Shown piece after piece: positions 18,837-28,429 of a DNA stretch of 64,000 bases. The stretch spans positions 1,488,001 to 1,552,000 of the forward strand of contig NZ_CP043761.1 in the NCBI RefSeq assembly GCF_008386395.1, in the 5' to 3' direction. The DNA comes from Paenibacillus sp. 37. GTDB taxonomy: Bacteria > Bacillota > Bacilli > Paenibacillales > Paenibacillaceae. The notes under the pieces were generated by a model. It did no database searches, was not told the DNA's origin, and saw only the letters and a program-made list of their open reading frames with translations. Both the position numbers and the translations under genes were made by a program. The first letter of the stretch is position 1. Each line of letters starts with the position of its first letter.

Positions 18837-20221
18837 GGATCGCTATGGCGCAAGTTGCACTTCGCAAAGTATTCAGAGGAAACGGCTTAATGAGTGCCAT
18901 ATTTCAGACAAGTGGAACCAATCTGCTGGTCATGACACTGACGATGCTGTCTTCCATTTTGACGTCACGCATGTTCGGCGTAGAGGGAAAGGGCGCATTC
19001 TCGGCCATTCTGTTCTGGCCTGCGCTCTTAACCGGATTGGTTGGATTTGGACTACCCACTTCTATCATCTATAACATCAAACAGAGCGCAACCGAGAAGA
19101 GTGCACAGTATGTGCGGTTAAGCTTTCTTTTTCAAGTTCCGGTGTGCATCATCATTGGCATTGTGGCCTGGTTTGGATTACCTTTCTGGCTCTCCAGCTT
19201 TCCGCCGGAGGTCGTGCAGATATCCAGATGGTATACGATTGCTACGGTTCCTGTACTTATTGTCATCAATCTCATATCAGCCCTCTCGCAGAGTCGGGAG
19301 AAATTTGCTGTATATAATGGCATCCGGTTAATGATCCCCCTGTTTAATGTAGGTGGGCTTTTTGTGTTATGGGGCTTGGGCATGCTGAGCATTCAGCTCG
19401 CGGCTGCGATCTATTTTGTAACCAGCTTCTCCGTGGTGGCGTGGGCCATCTATGCCAACCGTAATGAATTGAGACTGAGATGGTTCAAGGATCGGGTGGA
19501 CCGGAGCTCAGCCAAGAAGCTTTTTGGTTATGGCAGCAAGGTGTATGGCGTTGAATTGTTAGGAACGCTGTATACCCAGTTCGATAAAATCATTATTTTG
19601 GCTTTGCTCACCCCGCGTGATTTTGGACTGTATTCCGTCGTATTTGCCTTATCCCGAATCTATAATGCCGTTCAGACGGCGATTAGCAATGTTGTTTTCC
19701 CAAAAGTGACCGGATTGCCTCAAGAGCAGATTATTCGCACGGTTGGCAGAGCCTTCCGCATCTCGCTCATGGTCATGATGATCATTGTGATACCCACCAT
19801 GTTTGTAGGGAATTACCTGATGGGTCTTCTGTTTGGCTCCGAATTTTTGGAAGCGAGCGTCGCATTTTATATTTTGGCTGTGGAATGCATCATTGGTGGT
19901 GGCTCCTGGATTCTAGCATCCGCATTTAATGCACTGGGTCGGCCAGGGCTTGTGATGATCAGACAGTTGATTGCTTTATCGGTGACAGTGGCTTTGTTCT
20001 TTGTATTCACCCCGCTGTGGGGGCTCAACGGAATTGCGATTGCCTTATTGATCGGGTCCATTGTGCGAATGGTGGTTACTGTGGCCGCCATGAAAATTGT
20101 ATTTAAGGTGAAGTTTGCCGCCATGTTCTATGACAAAGAAGATTTGCCGTTCCTCTATGAACGGTTAAACAAAAAAAGAAGAAGAGTCACCCAAGGAGGA
20201 GATGGAGATGCTGGGCACTAA
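18833..20221 (+). CDS. Wzx-type oligosaccharide flippase (MOP superfamily)
   Basis: 462 aa with about 12-14 predicted membrane segments; the opening ISGTNLLV-like region (FQTSGTNLLVMTLTMLSSILTSRMFG) and the YGSKVYGVELLGTLYTQFDKII stretch are typical of polysaccharide exporters. It moves lipid-linked repeat units outward for polymerisation by the Wzy-type protein. An in-frame ATG four codons in (18845) is an alternative start. Overlaps both neighbours, so it sits inside one transcription unit. Confidence 0.92.
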   Translation: MRIAMAQVALRKVFRGNGLMSAIFQTSGTNLLVMTLTMLSSILTSRMFGVEGKGAFSAILFWPALLTGLVGFGLPTSIIYNIKQSATEKSAQYVRLSFLFQVPVCIIIGIVAWFGLPFWLSSFPPEVVQISRWYTIATVPVLIVINLISALSQSREKFAVYNGIRLMIPLFNVGGLFVLWGLGMLSIQLAAAIYFVTSFSVVAWAIYANRNELRLRWFKDRVDRSSAKKLFGYGSKVYGVELLGTLYTQFDKIIILALLTPRDFGLYSVVFALSRIYNAVQTAISNVVFPKVTGLPQEQIIRTVGRAFRISLMVMMIIVIPTMFVGNYLMGLLFGSEFLEASVAFYILAVECIIGGGSWILASAFNALGRPGLVMIRQLIALSVTVALFFVFTPLWGLNGIAIALLIGSIVRMVVTVAAMKIVFKVKFAAMFYDKEDLPFLYERLNKKRRRVTQGGDGDAGH

Positions 20222-21236
20222 CAATATTCATCCAATGGAAGAGTTGAAGGGACATTTACGTCAGATTTTGAAGGTCATTCCACCGCGTACCGAAATCTAT
20301 TATTTGGATTACCCGGTGCATAGCAACGGTGGCGACTTGTTGATTATGAAAGGTACTGAGGCTTTCTTCCGGGACAATGATATTCATGTACGTGCCAGAT
20401 ACAGCATTCTGGATTGCCCTTTGTCCCTCAAGGTTCCGGAAGGTATCACGATTGTGTTGCACGGGGGAGGTAACTTTGGTGATCTGTACCCTGCCCATCA
20501 GAAATTGAGAGAACGAATGATTGCCCAGCATCCGAATCATCGGATCGTCATTCTGCCTCAGACGATGTTTTACAAAAGTGATATTGAATTGAAAAAGACA
20601 GCCCAAGTATTCAATCGTCATAAGGATGTGCACTTTTTTGTCCGGGATACCTTATCTTATGAGATAGCCAGTAAAGAATTTCAACAAACAAATGTCTATC
20701 TGTCTCCGGATATGGCGCATCAGTTGTGGCCTCTTAAGTCCAAGAGCAAGCCTAGTGCAGAGATGTTGTATTTCTTCCGTAAAGACATTGAGAAAACTCA
20801 GAATCAGGTGCATTACGAATCCGTCAGTGGACCTAAGGCCACGTTTAAAGACTGGGAGACATTGTACAACCGGGTAGACCGGAAGATCATTCGCATGATT
20901 ACATCCCGGTTAAAGTCAGGAAAAGGCAGCTCTTTCGCCCGCTGGTTGTGGTACAAATACTCTGATCGGATGGTACATACGGCCATTAAGGAATTCAATC
21001 AATACCAAACCATCACGACATCCCGTCTGCATGGACATATCCTGGCCTGTCTCCTGGATCAACCGAACATCCTGCTGGATAATTCATACGGCAAAAACTC
21101 AAATTATTATGCAGCTTGGACCAAGAGCAATCCGGCAGGCAGACTGGAGTCCAATCAGACCAGCGCATATAACAAACCAACCGAGACCGGCAAGGGAGCA
21201 AGTACGGTTGTGTTGTCGGATGGTGCAGCCCTATGA
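20208..21236 (+). CDS. Polysaccharide pyruvyl transferase
   Basis: Transfers a pyruvate ketal from PEP onto a sugar of the repeat unit, adding negative charge. 342 aa from the ATG 8 nt after AAGGAGG. Family features are DYPVHSNGGDLLIMKGTEAF near the start, LHGGGNFGDLYP (~84-95), VILPQTMF, and the C-terminal TTSRLHGHILACLL motif. Similar enzymes (EpsO, PssM, GumL-like) decorate Bacillus and Paenibacillus EPS. Overlaps manC by 4 nt. Confidence 0.94.
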   Translation: MLGTNNIHPMEELKGHLRQILKVIPPRTEIYYLDYPVHSNGGDLLIMKGTEAFFRDNDIHVRARYSILDCPLSLKVPEGITIVLHGGGNFGDLYPAHQKLRERMIAQHPNHRIVILPQTMFYKSDIELKKTAQVFNRHKDVHFFVRDTLSYEIASKEFQQTNVYLSPDMAHQLWPLKSKSKPSAEMLYFFRKDIEKTQNQVHYESVSGPKATFKDWETLYNRVDRKIIRMITSRLKSGKGSSFARWLWYKYSDRMVHTAIKEFNQYQTITTSRLHGHILACLLDQPNILLDNSYGKNSNYYAAWTKSNPAGRLESNQTSAYNKPTETGKGASTVVLSDGAAL

Positions 21237-22615
21237 GAAGTATTCTGTTATCCGGCGGTTCTGGCAAGCGTCTTTGGCCGTTATCCAACGATTCCAGATC
21301 CAAGCAATTTCTTAAAGTTCTTCATGGGCCAGAGGGAAATCCGGAATCCATGGTACAGCGGGTATGGCGACAGCTGAATCATGCCGGACTTGCATCAGAG
21401 GCGCTTATCGCGACCAGTTTGCCACAGGTGGAGATTCTGACTTCTCAGCTGGGAGACGATGTCAGACTCGTTGTGGAGCCTGAGCGCAGAGATACGTTTC
21501 CTGCGATTGCGCTGGCAGCCTCCTATCTGTATTCCGTAGAGAGTGTGAGTCTGAATGAGACGATTGCAGTGTTGCCTGTAGATCCCTTTGTTGAAAAAGA
21601 ATTCTTCGAAGTGCTGGCAACCTTACCGGAGATGCTTGATAAGTCTGGTGCTGATCTGGCCTTGATGGGAGTTGTGCCGACGTACCCGTCAGAGAAGTAT
21701 GGATACATCATTCCGCAATCCCTATCTTCCAGTGAAAATAACAATGAATACGTGAATGTAGCGAAGTTCCAGGAGAAACCCTGCGAATCCGATGCGGTCC
21801 TCATGATTGAGCAGGCCGCATTATGGAATTGCGGGGTTTTTGCTTTTAAGCTGGGTTATTTGATCAATCTGCTCATTGAGATGGAACTGCCGATCCAGTA
21901 TGACGAAATGCTGAAGCAATACGGTAGATTGAACAAGATCAGTTTTGATTACCAGGTTGTCGAGAAGGCAAATCAGATTATCGCTATTCCGTATAACGGT
22001 TTCTGGAAAGATCTAGGCACGTGGAACACACTCACGGAAGAGATGGGGAGCTCGGTAGTAGGAAAAGGGTGGATTACGGGAGATTCCCTGAATACTCACT
22101 TGGTCAATGAATTGAACATTCCGGTTGCCATATTGGGATTGTCGGATGTGGTGGTCGCCGTGAGTCCAGATGGCATTCTGGTCAGTGACAAAGAAGCCAG
22201 CCCACGGATCAAGGAAATCTTGAAGAATGAGGATCAACGCCCCATGTATGAGGAGCGTAGGTGGGGGTGCTACCGGGTTCTGGATTACACAAGAAACGAA
22301 GCTGGCGGCGAGGTTCTCACCAAACGAATCTGCATCAGTGCCGGGAAAAACCTGAGTTATCAATACCATTTGCTTCGCAATGAGGTATGGACGGTTGTAT
22401 CGGGAACAGGGGAATTGATTCTGGATGGGCAGAGCCGAATGATCGGGCAAGGAGATACGGTGATCATTGACCGGAGTATGCTTCATTCCGTCAGAGCCGT
22501 TACGGAACTGGAGATCATTGAAGTACAGATCGGCAGCCAGCTGATTGAGGAAGATATCGTTAGAGTGTCTACCGAATGGCAGGATATTGTTCAGACATAT
22601 GTGAAGCACGCGTAA
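21233..22615 (+). CDS. manC: Mannose-1-phosphate guanylyltransferase / mannose-6-phosphate isomerase-type protein
   Basis: Makes GDP-mannose. The N-terminal nucleotidyltransferase domain has LSGGSGKRLWPLS...SKQFLK at residues ~5-25. A C-terminal cupin (~340-455) corresponds to the type-II phosphomannose isomerase module of bifunctional ManC. In that cupin the usual Q-x-HHHR-x-EHW metal site reads QYHLLRNEVW, so isomerase activity is doubtful. 460 aa is close to the usual length. No phosphomannomutase gene is nearby; that step must come from elsewhere. Confidence 0.9.
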   Translation: MRSILLSGGSGKRLWPLSNDSRSKQFLKVLHGPEGNPESMVQRVWRQLNHAGLASEALIATSLPQVEILTSQLGDDVRLVVEPERRDTFPAIALAASYLYSVESVSLNETIAVLPVDPFVEKEFFEVLATLPEMLDKSGADLALMGVVPTYPSEKYGYIIPQSLSSSENNNEYVNVAKFQEKPCESDAVLMIEQAALWNCGVFAFKLGYLINLLIEMELPIQYDEMLKQYGRLNKISFDYQVVEKANQIIAIPYNGFWKDLGTWNTLTEEMGSSVVGKGWITGDSLNTHLVNELNIPVAILGLSDVVVAVSPDGILVSDKEASPRIKEILKNEDQRPMYEERRWGCYRVLDYTRNEAGGEVLTKRICISAGKNLSYQYHLLRNEVWTVVSGTGELILDGQSRMIGQGDTVIIDRSMLHSVRAVTELEIIEVQIGSQLIEEDIVRVSTEWQDIVQTYVKHA

Positions 22616-22647
22616 CCAACACATTAGAACATGGGGGAGATTATGGA

Positions 22648-23979
22648 ATGAATATTACGGTGATTGGCACAGGGTATGTGGGTTTGGTATCGGGCGTATG
22701 TTTTTCGGAACTGGGAAATAACGTGATCTGTGTCGACAACAATGTGGAAAAAGTGAATATGTTAACGGACGGTCATGTTCCGATCTATGAACCGGGTCTG
22801 AAGGATATCATGAATGCCAATATGAAAGCAGGAAGGCTGTCATTCACCACCAACATTCAGGATGCTATCAGTCTTTCGGATATCATCATTATCGCGGTGG
22901 GTACGCCATCCCTGCCTAATGGTGAAGCTAATCTGAGTTTTATTGAGCTTGTCGCGCGAGAAATAGGTTCTTATATGGATAATTATAAAATAATAATGAC
23001 TAAAAGCACTGTTCCTGTCGGAACCAACGATCGTATTCAGGAATGGATCAGCAGTTTGACGAATCATCCATTCGACATGGCATCGGTACCGGAGTTCCTG
23101 CGAGAAGGTACCGCTGTCCAGGATACGCTCTATCCTGACCGGATAGTCATTGGGACACATAGTGAGCGGGCAGTCGCCACGTTGAAAGAGCTGCATCAGC
23201 CATTAACCGATCAGATTATTGTTACGGATATTCGTTCGGCCGAAATGATTAAATATGCATCCAACGCTTTCCTGGCAACCAAGATCTCATTTATCAACGA
23301 AATCTCTAACATCTGTGAAAAAGTAGGAGCAGATGTCAGCCGCGTTGCCGAAGGCATGGGCTATGACAGACGAATCGGTGCCTCCTTTCTCAAGGCAGGC
23401 ATTGGTTACGGAGGTTCCTGTTTCCCTAAGGATACACAGGCTCTGATTCAAATTGCAGGTAATGTGGATTATGACTTCAAACTGCTGAAGTCCGTGGTGG
23501 AAGTGAACAAAGATCAACGCTTCAACGTCATTCGTAAACTGGAAGACGCACTAGGCTCACTCGAAGGAAAGGAGATTGCCATCTGGGGGCTTGCTTTCAA
23601 ACCGGATACCGATGACGTTCGTGATGCTCCGGCGATTGAGATCATTCAGCGTTTGCTTGAGCAGGGAGCAGTGATTCGGGCATATGACCCCATCGCTACC
23701 GAGAACTTCCGCAAAGAGGTGGATTCCCCATCCATTACGTGGGAAGAGCGTGCCATGAACGCGGCGGAAGGTGCTGATGCACTCTGCGTTCTGACGGAAT
23801 GGAAAGAGTTCATGGAGGTTAATCTGACTGATTTGGCAGCACATATGAATCAACCCATCCTGATTGATGGAAGAAACATCTACGGAGAAGATCAGATTAA
23901 AGATACATCCTTCCAATACTACTCCGTTGGTCGTCCAGGTCTAACCAATATCGATGGAAGAAAAACGGCAGTCATCTAA
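22648..23979 (+). CDS. ugd: UDP-glucose 6-dehydrogenase
   Basis: Oxidises UDP-glucose to UDP-glucuronate with two NAD+. The start at MNITVIGTGYVGLVSG puts the Rossmann GxGxxG at the N-terminus as in all family members (443 aa). The catalytic cysteine lies in GYGGSCFPKDT (~254-264), and the C-terminal NAD/UDP-binding domain has WGLAFKPDTDDVRDAPA. With galU upstream it predicts glucuronic acid in the EPS. Close relatives (TuaD) serve teichuronic acid, but the context here is EPS. Confidence 0.95.
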   Translation: MNITVIGTGYVGLVSGVCFSELGNNVICVDNNVEKVNMLTDGHVPIYEPGLKDIMNANMKAGRLSFTTNIQDAISLSDIIIIAVGTPSLPNGEANLSFIELVAREIGSYMDNYKIIMTKSTVPVGTNDRIQEWISSLTNHPFDMASVPEFLREGTAVQDTLYPDRIVIGTHSERAVATLKELHQPLTDQIIVTDIRSAEMIKYASNAFLATKISFINEISNICEKVGADVSRVAEGMGYDRRIGASFLKAGIGYGGSCFPKDTQALIQIAGNVDYDFKLLKSVVEVNKDQRFNVIRKLEDALGSLEGKEIAIWGLAFKPDTDDVRDAPAIEIIQRLLEQGAVIRAYDPIATENFRKEVDSPSITWEERAMNAAEGADALCVLTEWKEFMEVNLTDLAAHMNQPILIDGRNIYGEDQIKDTSFQYYSVGRPGLTNIDGRKTAVI

Positions 23980-23992
23980 CGGAGGCCATAAC

Positions 23993-24913
23993 ATGAGACG
24001 CGGGATCAAAATAACATTAGGTGCCATTTCCCTTGTTGCAGTTGTCATGATTGGATATTCTGTGTACCTGTATTCGCATGTTAAATCAGCGGCGGATCAA
24101 ATGTATGAACCCCGGGAACCCATCAAGCAGGTATCTATTGTCGACCAGCGGGGTGGGGGCGATTTCCCTGTGGACATGGAGAATGAAGAACCTTTTAATG
24201 CTTTGATTCTGGGTGTGGATGAACGTTCCAATGATCGGGGGCGCTCCGACACCATAATTGTATTAAGTGTTAATCCTGCGAAACAATCCGCACTTATGTT
24301 TAACATCCCCCGAGATACCAGAACGAATATTGTTGGTCACGGCACGGAGGATAAGATCAACCATGCCTATGCTTTTGGGGGCGTTAACATGTCTGTGCAA
24401 ACGGTGGAACAATTGCTTGATGTTCCCATACATTACTACATGAAAGTGAATATGGAGGGCTTTGCACAGGTCATCGACATGGTGGGTGGAGTGGATGTGA
24501 ATAACCCATTTGCATTTGACTATGAGGGTTACCGGTTCGAGCAAGGGAATATTCATCTGGATGGTGAAGCTGCTTTGGGATTTTCACGGATGCGTTATGA
24601 TGATCCGAAGGGAGATCTCGGGCGGAATGATCGCCAGCGGGAGATCATCAAACAAGTGCTGAAGAATACGGTCCAGGTATCCAACGTGTTGCAACTGGAG
24701 ACGTTGCTGGACGAAGTCAGTGCTCACGTCAGAACCGACGTTACCTTTGATGAGATGAAGCAGATGTTCTCCAAATATCGTTCGGTACTGGATCATATTG
24801 AATCCGTTGAGATTAAAGGCACGGGCAAAAAAATAGACGGAGTGTATTACTATATTGTGGATCAGTCGGAACGAGACAGGATACATCAGATGATTGAAGA
24901 ACATTCAAAATGA
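23993..24913 (+). CDS. LytR-CpsA-Psr (LCP) family protein
   Basis: Membrane-anchored phosphotransferase family that attaches anionic polymers from undecaprenyl carriers to peptidoglycan. One N-terminal transmembrane segment (~5-25) is followed by the LCP domain: LGVDERSNDRGRSDTI, MFNIPRDTRTNI, DKINHAYAFGG, GGVDVNNPF and FSRMRYDDPKGDLGRNDRQ, with the conserved Arg and Asp residues present. Start is the ATG after GGAGG; 306 aa. In this locus it probably tethers or releases the EPS at the wall. Confidence 0.93.
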   Translation: MRRGIKITLGAISLVAVVMIGYSVYLYSHVKSAADQMYEPREPIKQVSIVDQRGGGDFPVDMENEEPFNALILGVDERSNDRGRSDTIIVLSVNPAKQSALMFNIPRDTRTNIVGHGTEDKINHAYAFGGVNMSVQTVEQLLDVPIHYYMKVNMEGFAQVIDMVGGVDVNNPFAFDYEGYRFEQGNIHLDGEAALGFSRMRYDDPKGDLGRNDRQREIIKQVLKNTVQVSNVLQLETLLDEVSAHVRTDVTFDEMKQMFSKYRSVLDHIESVEIKGTGKKIDGVYYYIVDQSERDRIHQMIEEHSK

Positions 24914-24934
24914 TCGGATAGGGCGGTGAACCAG

Positions 24935-27094
24935 ATGCGTATCTCCAGGCTAATGAAATTGTCCCTGATTGTGCTACTAATGTATATGCTCATGATACCG
25001 GCAAGTACAAATTATGTTCAATCAGCTCAAAACTATCAATGGCATAATATACCTATTGGTGGTGGGGGGTACGTTACGGGGGTGGTCATTCATCCGACTG
25101 AGCCTGATCTGGTTTACGCTCGAACTGACGTTGGAGGAGTCTATCGGTTGGATGCAGATTCAGGAGATTGGATCCCACTACTTGATCATTTCGGAGATGA
25201 GGACAGCAATCTGTACGGCGTGGATGGAATTGCGCTGGATCAGCAAAACCCCAATGTCGTGTATATCGCTGCTGGGAAGTATGGGAACGTGGGGCCGAGT
25301 GATATTCTGAAATCCACAGATCGGGGAGAGACCTGGATTCGAACCGGACTTAATCTTCGGAATGAATCGAATGGAAATATCCATCGAGCCATGGGAGAGA
25401 GCATCGCGGTTAATCCCACGAATTCCAATTACCTGCACGTGGGTACACGATATGATGGATTGTACACTTCCAGTGATGGTGCAGCCACTTGGAGCAAGGT
25501 ATGGGATGTACCTAGCGGGCTGTCCGGTGAGGGAATTCGGAGTGTAGCTTATGGATTGAATCCCGTGACCAAGCAAGGTCAAGTTGTGTATGCGGGGGTT
25601 CGCGGCATTGGTGTGTATAGCAAAGCACCAAGAAGCAATGGTCAGACCACTTGGCAACTTACCGGGAGAAGCCCCGAATATCCTGCGCGTATGACTGTGG
25701 CGAAGAACGGGACGTTGTATGTGACCACGGATAATCAAGGCGTTTACAAGTTCAATGGTGTGCAGTGGACGAATATAACACCCAGCCCCAGTTACTCATC
25801 TTATTATGGAATCACGATTGATCCCAATAATGATAATCACATCCTGGCAGCCGTTCGAACAGGCGGTGATAATCTGCCACTGTATCGTTCCGTTAATGGC
25901 GGACAGAGTTGGACAACAGTGAGCAAAACGCTGGTATCCAAACCGTCATGGTGGACACCCAACATGTTTTTCTCAGCGACATCCAGTATCAAGTTTGATC
26001 CGCATAATCCGGGTACCGTATATGCTACAGACTGGTTTGGCGTGTACAAAACGGAAAATATCAATGGTACCAATGGATTGACTGGCAATACAGCGAGTAC
26101 TTGGGAAGCCATTACCGATGGTCATGAAGAAGTCGTCGCACTCACGGCATCCACACCACCTCAGGGTGTTTCATTCTTCAGTGGTTTAACGGATCAGGTC
26201 GGATTTAGACATGAAAATGTAACCGATGTTCCTCTTAATAAAATCCCGCTCGCGGGTATGCGAGAAATTGTAAGTATTGACTATCACGAAGCAAATCCGA
26301 ATTACATGATATTTCTGGGAAGCAGCGACTGGTATGGTACGACCACACGTTTATTTGTCTCTTCCAATAATGGAGTTACCGTAACTCCAATGAATGTTCC
26401 GGCTGGCTCCAAACTGGGGAGGGTCGCCTACTCCGCCATTAATCCGAATGTAATTGTTTATTACCCCCAGACCGGTAATCCGGTCAGAAGCACGAATCGT
26501 GGCGCAACCTGGCAAAATATGAACGGTGCCCCTTTTCAGGCTATCGGGGGGAATATGGTCTTTGCCTATAATCATCCACTGGCTGCCGATCGCATCAATG
26601 GATATAAATTTTATATGTATGCTGCTGGTTATCTGTATCGCTCAACGGATGCAGGTGCCAACTGGTCCAAAGCCAATGCGGTTCGCCTTCCTGTTAATAC
26701 GGATATCAATACAAGCTCCATTAAAGTCGAGGCTGCACCTGGTGTGGCGAATGCCGTATGGGTAAGTTTGGGAACTGATGGACTATATGCATCGACCAAC
26801 TCGGGAAATACATTTTCCAAGATCCAGAGCGTACAGAATTCCAAATTATTTGCCTTTGGAAAGGCTCAGCTAGGCAAATTGGTTCCAGCCGTCTATGTAT
26901 ATGGCACCGTAAATAATGTGAAAGGATTCTTCCGTTCAGATGATATGGGGGCAACCTGGAACAATATAGGTCCTTTAGGTGATGGAATCGGGCTGGGCAA
27001 TGAACCGCAGATTATGGCGGCAGACCGTCAAATCTATGGTCAGGTATATGTAGGTACAAATGGCAGAGGCATGTATGTTGGATCAATAGAATAA
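24935..27094 (+). CDS. Secreted GH74-like beta-propeller protein (BNR/sialidase-type repeats)
   Basis: 719 aa from the ATG after GGGCGG. A signal peptide covers about residues 1-31, ending SAQN. The mature part is full of propeller motifs (STDRGETW, SSDGAATWSKV, STNRGATW, STDAGANWSK, STNSGNTF) and starts with IGGGGYVTGVVIHPTEPDLVYARTDVGG, very like the opening of GH74 xyloglucanases, including the RTD Asp. It is probably an EPS-directed depolymerase or lyase-like processing enzyme rather than a plant-polymer hydrolase, judging by its place in the locus. Substrate is unknown. Confidence 0.82.
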   Translation: MRISRLMKLSLIVLLMYMLMIPASTNYVQSAQNYQWHNIPIGGGGYVTGVVIHPTEPDLVYARTDVGGVYRLDADSGDWIPLLDHFGDEDSNLYGVDGIALDQQNPNVVYIAAGKYGNVGPSDILKSTDRGETWIRTGLNLRNESNGNIHRAMGESIAVNPTNSNYLHVGTRYDGLYTSSDGAATWSKVWDVPSGLSGEGIRSVAYGLNPVTKQGQVVYAGVRGIGVYSKAPRSNGQTTWQLTGRSPEYPARMTVAKNGTLYVTTDNQGVYKFNGVQWTNITPSPSYSSYYGITIDPNNDNHILAAVRTGGDNLPLYRSVNGGQSWTTVSKTLVSKPSWWTPNMFFSATSSIKFDPHNPGTVYATDWFGVYKTENINGTNGLTGNTASTWEAITDGHEEVVALTASTPPQGVSFFSGLTDQVGFRHENVTDVPLNKIPLAGMREIVSIDYHEANPNYMIFLGSSDWYGTTTRLFVSSNNGVTVTPMNVPAGSKLGRVAYSAINPNVIVYYPQTGNPVRSTNRGATWQNMNGAPFQAIGGNMVFAYNHPLAADRINGYKFYMYAAGYLYRSTDAGANWSKANAVRLPVNTDINTSSIKVEAAPGVANAVWVSLGTDGLYASTNSGNTFSKIQSVQNSKLFAFGKAQLGKLVPAVYVYGTVNNVKGFFRSDDMGATWNNIGPLGDGIGLGNEPQIMAADRQIYGQVYVGTNGRGMYVGSIE

Positions 27095-27104
27095 CGATAG
27101 AGAT

Positions 27105-27689
27105 ATGAAAGTGGTGAAGATCAAAATGATGGAGGAGGGCTCCGGGCGCACGAGACAAAAGCATGTACGAAGAACGTACGGATTTCTCATTGCTCTGCTG
27201 TTGATTGTGATCTGGATTCTGGTCATCTGGTCCATGTCCACGCAATCCTCTCAACAGCAAGACATTCAGCCTTGGCTTCATAAATGGTCTCAAAAATTGC
27301 ACATCGGTTTTACACTTCCTGATGTACAATTCACTTATGGGGAGTATGAGTATTCGCTGAAGCAGCGGCCGTATGATTTTGCAGAGTTCGTCTTTCGCAA
27401 GAGTGCGCACTTATTTGTATACGCTGTGCTCGCCGTGCTTGTGTACGGCGGGCTGCGGTACAGAAGAACATCCCTTGTGACCAGTATCGTTTCTGCTCTG
27501 GCTGTGGTGTTTGTCATAGCCTCCATTGATGAGTATATTCAGCAGTTCAGCCCGGACCGGACAAGCTCGATACGTGATGTTGGAGTAGACTTGCTTGGCG
27601 GCTGCTTTGGGATTGCCATATATGCAGGGCTTCAGTCCATGATCCGAAGGATCAGAAAGGGAAAGCGTACTTCCATTCGCAGCGAGTGA
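27105..27689 (+). CDS. VanZ-family membrane protein
   Basis: Up to 194 aa; a start at 27126 (ATG after GGTGAAG) is equally possible. Four hydrophobic segments (~25-45, ~98-115, ~122-142, ~165-182) and the family motifs WSMSTQSS, KSAHLFVYAVLAVLVYGG and ASIDEYIQQFSPDRTSSIRDVGVDLLGG are present. VanZ-like proteins are linked to teicoplanin resistance in VanA clusters, but genomic copies commonly lie in polysaccharide loci with no known role. It is 10 nt after the GH74-like gene and probably ends the EPS operon. Confidence 0.9.
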   Translation: MKVVKIKMMEEGSGRTRQKHVRRTYGFLIALLLIVIWILVIWSMSTQSSQQQDIQPWLHKWSQKLHIGFTLPDVQFTYGEYEYSLKQRPYDFAEFVFRKSAHLFVYAVLAVLVYGGLRYRRTSLVTSIVSALAVVFVIASIDEYIQQFSPDRTSSIRDVGVDLLGGCFGIAIYAGLQSMIRRIRKGKRTSIRSE

Positions 27690-27773
27690 TTTCCCAGGAA
27701 ATTAGATGTATCGTTCAACTTCTACTTGTCTGACATCCATCATAAGTATGGAGTAGGACAAGGAGGACTGGAC

Positions 27774-28295
27774 ATGCTGCGAAGAAGGAACCGCAATGCT
27801 TTGCTCAAAAAGATCGGGTTCATCACGATCATTGTATTATTGCTGTGGTTGATTGCCAGAACCATTCCGTATTTGTTTCAGGCAGATACAACGGATGAAG
27901 CTGCTGCTGTTGCCGAAGAGTTTTACAAATATGAGCAGACGGGTGACTTCGGCAGTTCATGGGAACTCTTTCATCCTCTGATGAAAGAGCGGTTTCCCAA
28001 GAGTGCTTACGTACAGAACAGAGCACATATATTTATGCAGCATTTTGGCGTGGAAACCTTTGAGCTGGAGATGGATAAGCCGGAGCGCGAGTTCGATGTA
28101 ACCGTGATCGATGGCGTTAAGCCATTTTCTGAAGCCTACAGAATCCGGGTCACCCAGAAGTACTCAGGTACCTTTGGCCAATTCAATATTGTACAGACCT
28201 GTTATCTGGTAGAGGATGGCGATGAGTGGACCTTACTCTGGTATTATCCAAATCAGAAAAATGAGGATGCCTCAAAGGTCGACAATAGTGACTGA
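27774..28295 (+). CDS. Hypothetical membrane-anchored protein (NTF2-like domain)
   Basis: 173 aa from the ATG after AAGGAGGACTGG. A basic N-terminus (MLRRRNRN) precedes one transmembrane segment (~13-33). The exposed part starts with DEAAAVAEEFYKYEQTGDFGSSWELFHPLMKERF, the pattern of NTF2-like or DUF4878-type lumenal domains, and ends in an acidic tail. It lies about 85 nt after the VanZ-like gene and before a strong terminator, so it may be the last cistron of the EPS unit. No specific function can be given. Confidence 0.8.
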   Translation: MLRRRNRNALLKKIGFITIIVLLLWLIARTIPYLFQADTTDEAAAVAEEFYKYEQTGDFGSSWELFHPLMKERFPKSAYVQNRAHIFMQHFGVETFELEMDKPEREFDVTVIDGVKPFSEAYRIRVTQKYSGTFGQFNIVQTCYLVEDGDEWTLLWYYPNQKNEDASKVDNSD

Positions 28296-28353
28296 TCAGG
28301 AAATAATATCAACCCATACATTGAACCGAATTGTATCATTTACCTAACATGAG

Positions 28354-28398
28354 GCTCCATAAATGCGAGACTTTTGTCGCATTTATGGAGCTTTTTTT
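28354..28398 (+). terminator. Strong terminator closing the EPS region
   Basis: A perfect 15-bp stem (GCTCCATAAATGCGA and complement) with an 8-nt loop and a T7 tract. It is the first clear terminator seen after the start of the EPS genes. Confidence 0.93.
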
Positions 28399-28429
28399 GC
28401 GTTTTTCTTGTTTTTATGGCGGTAAAGCC

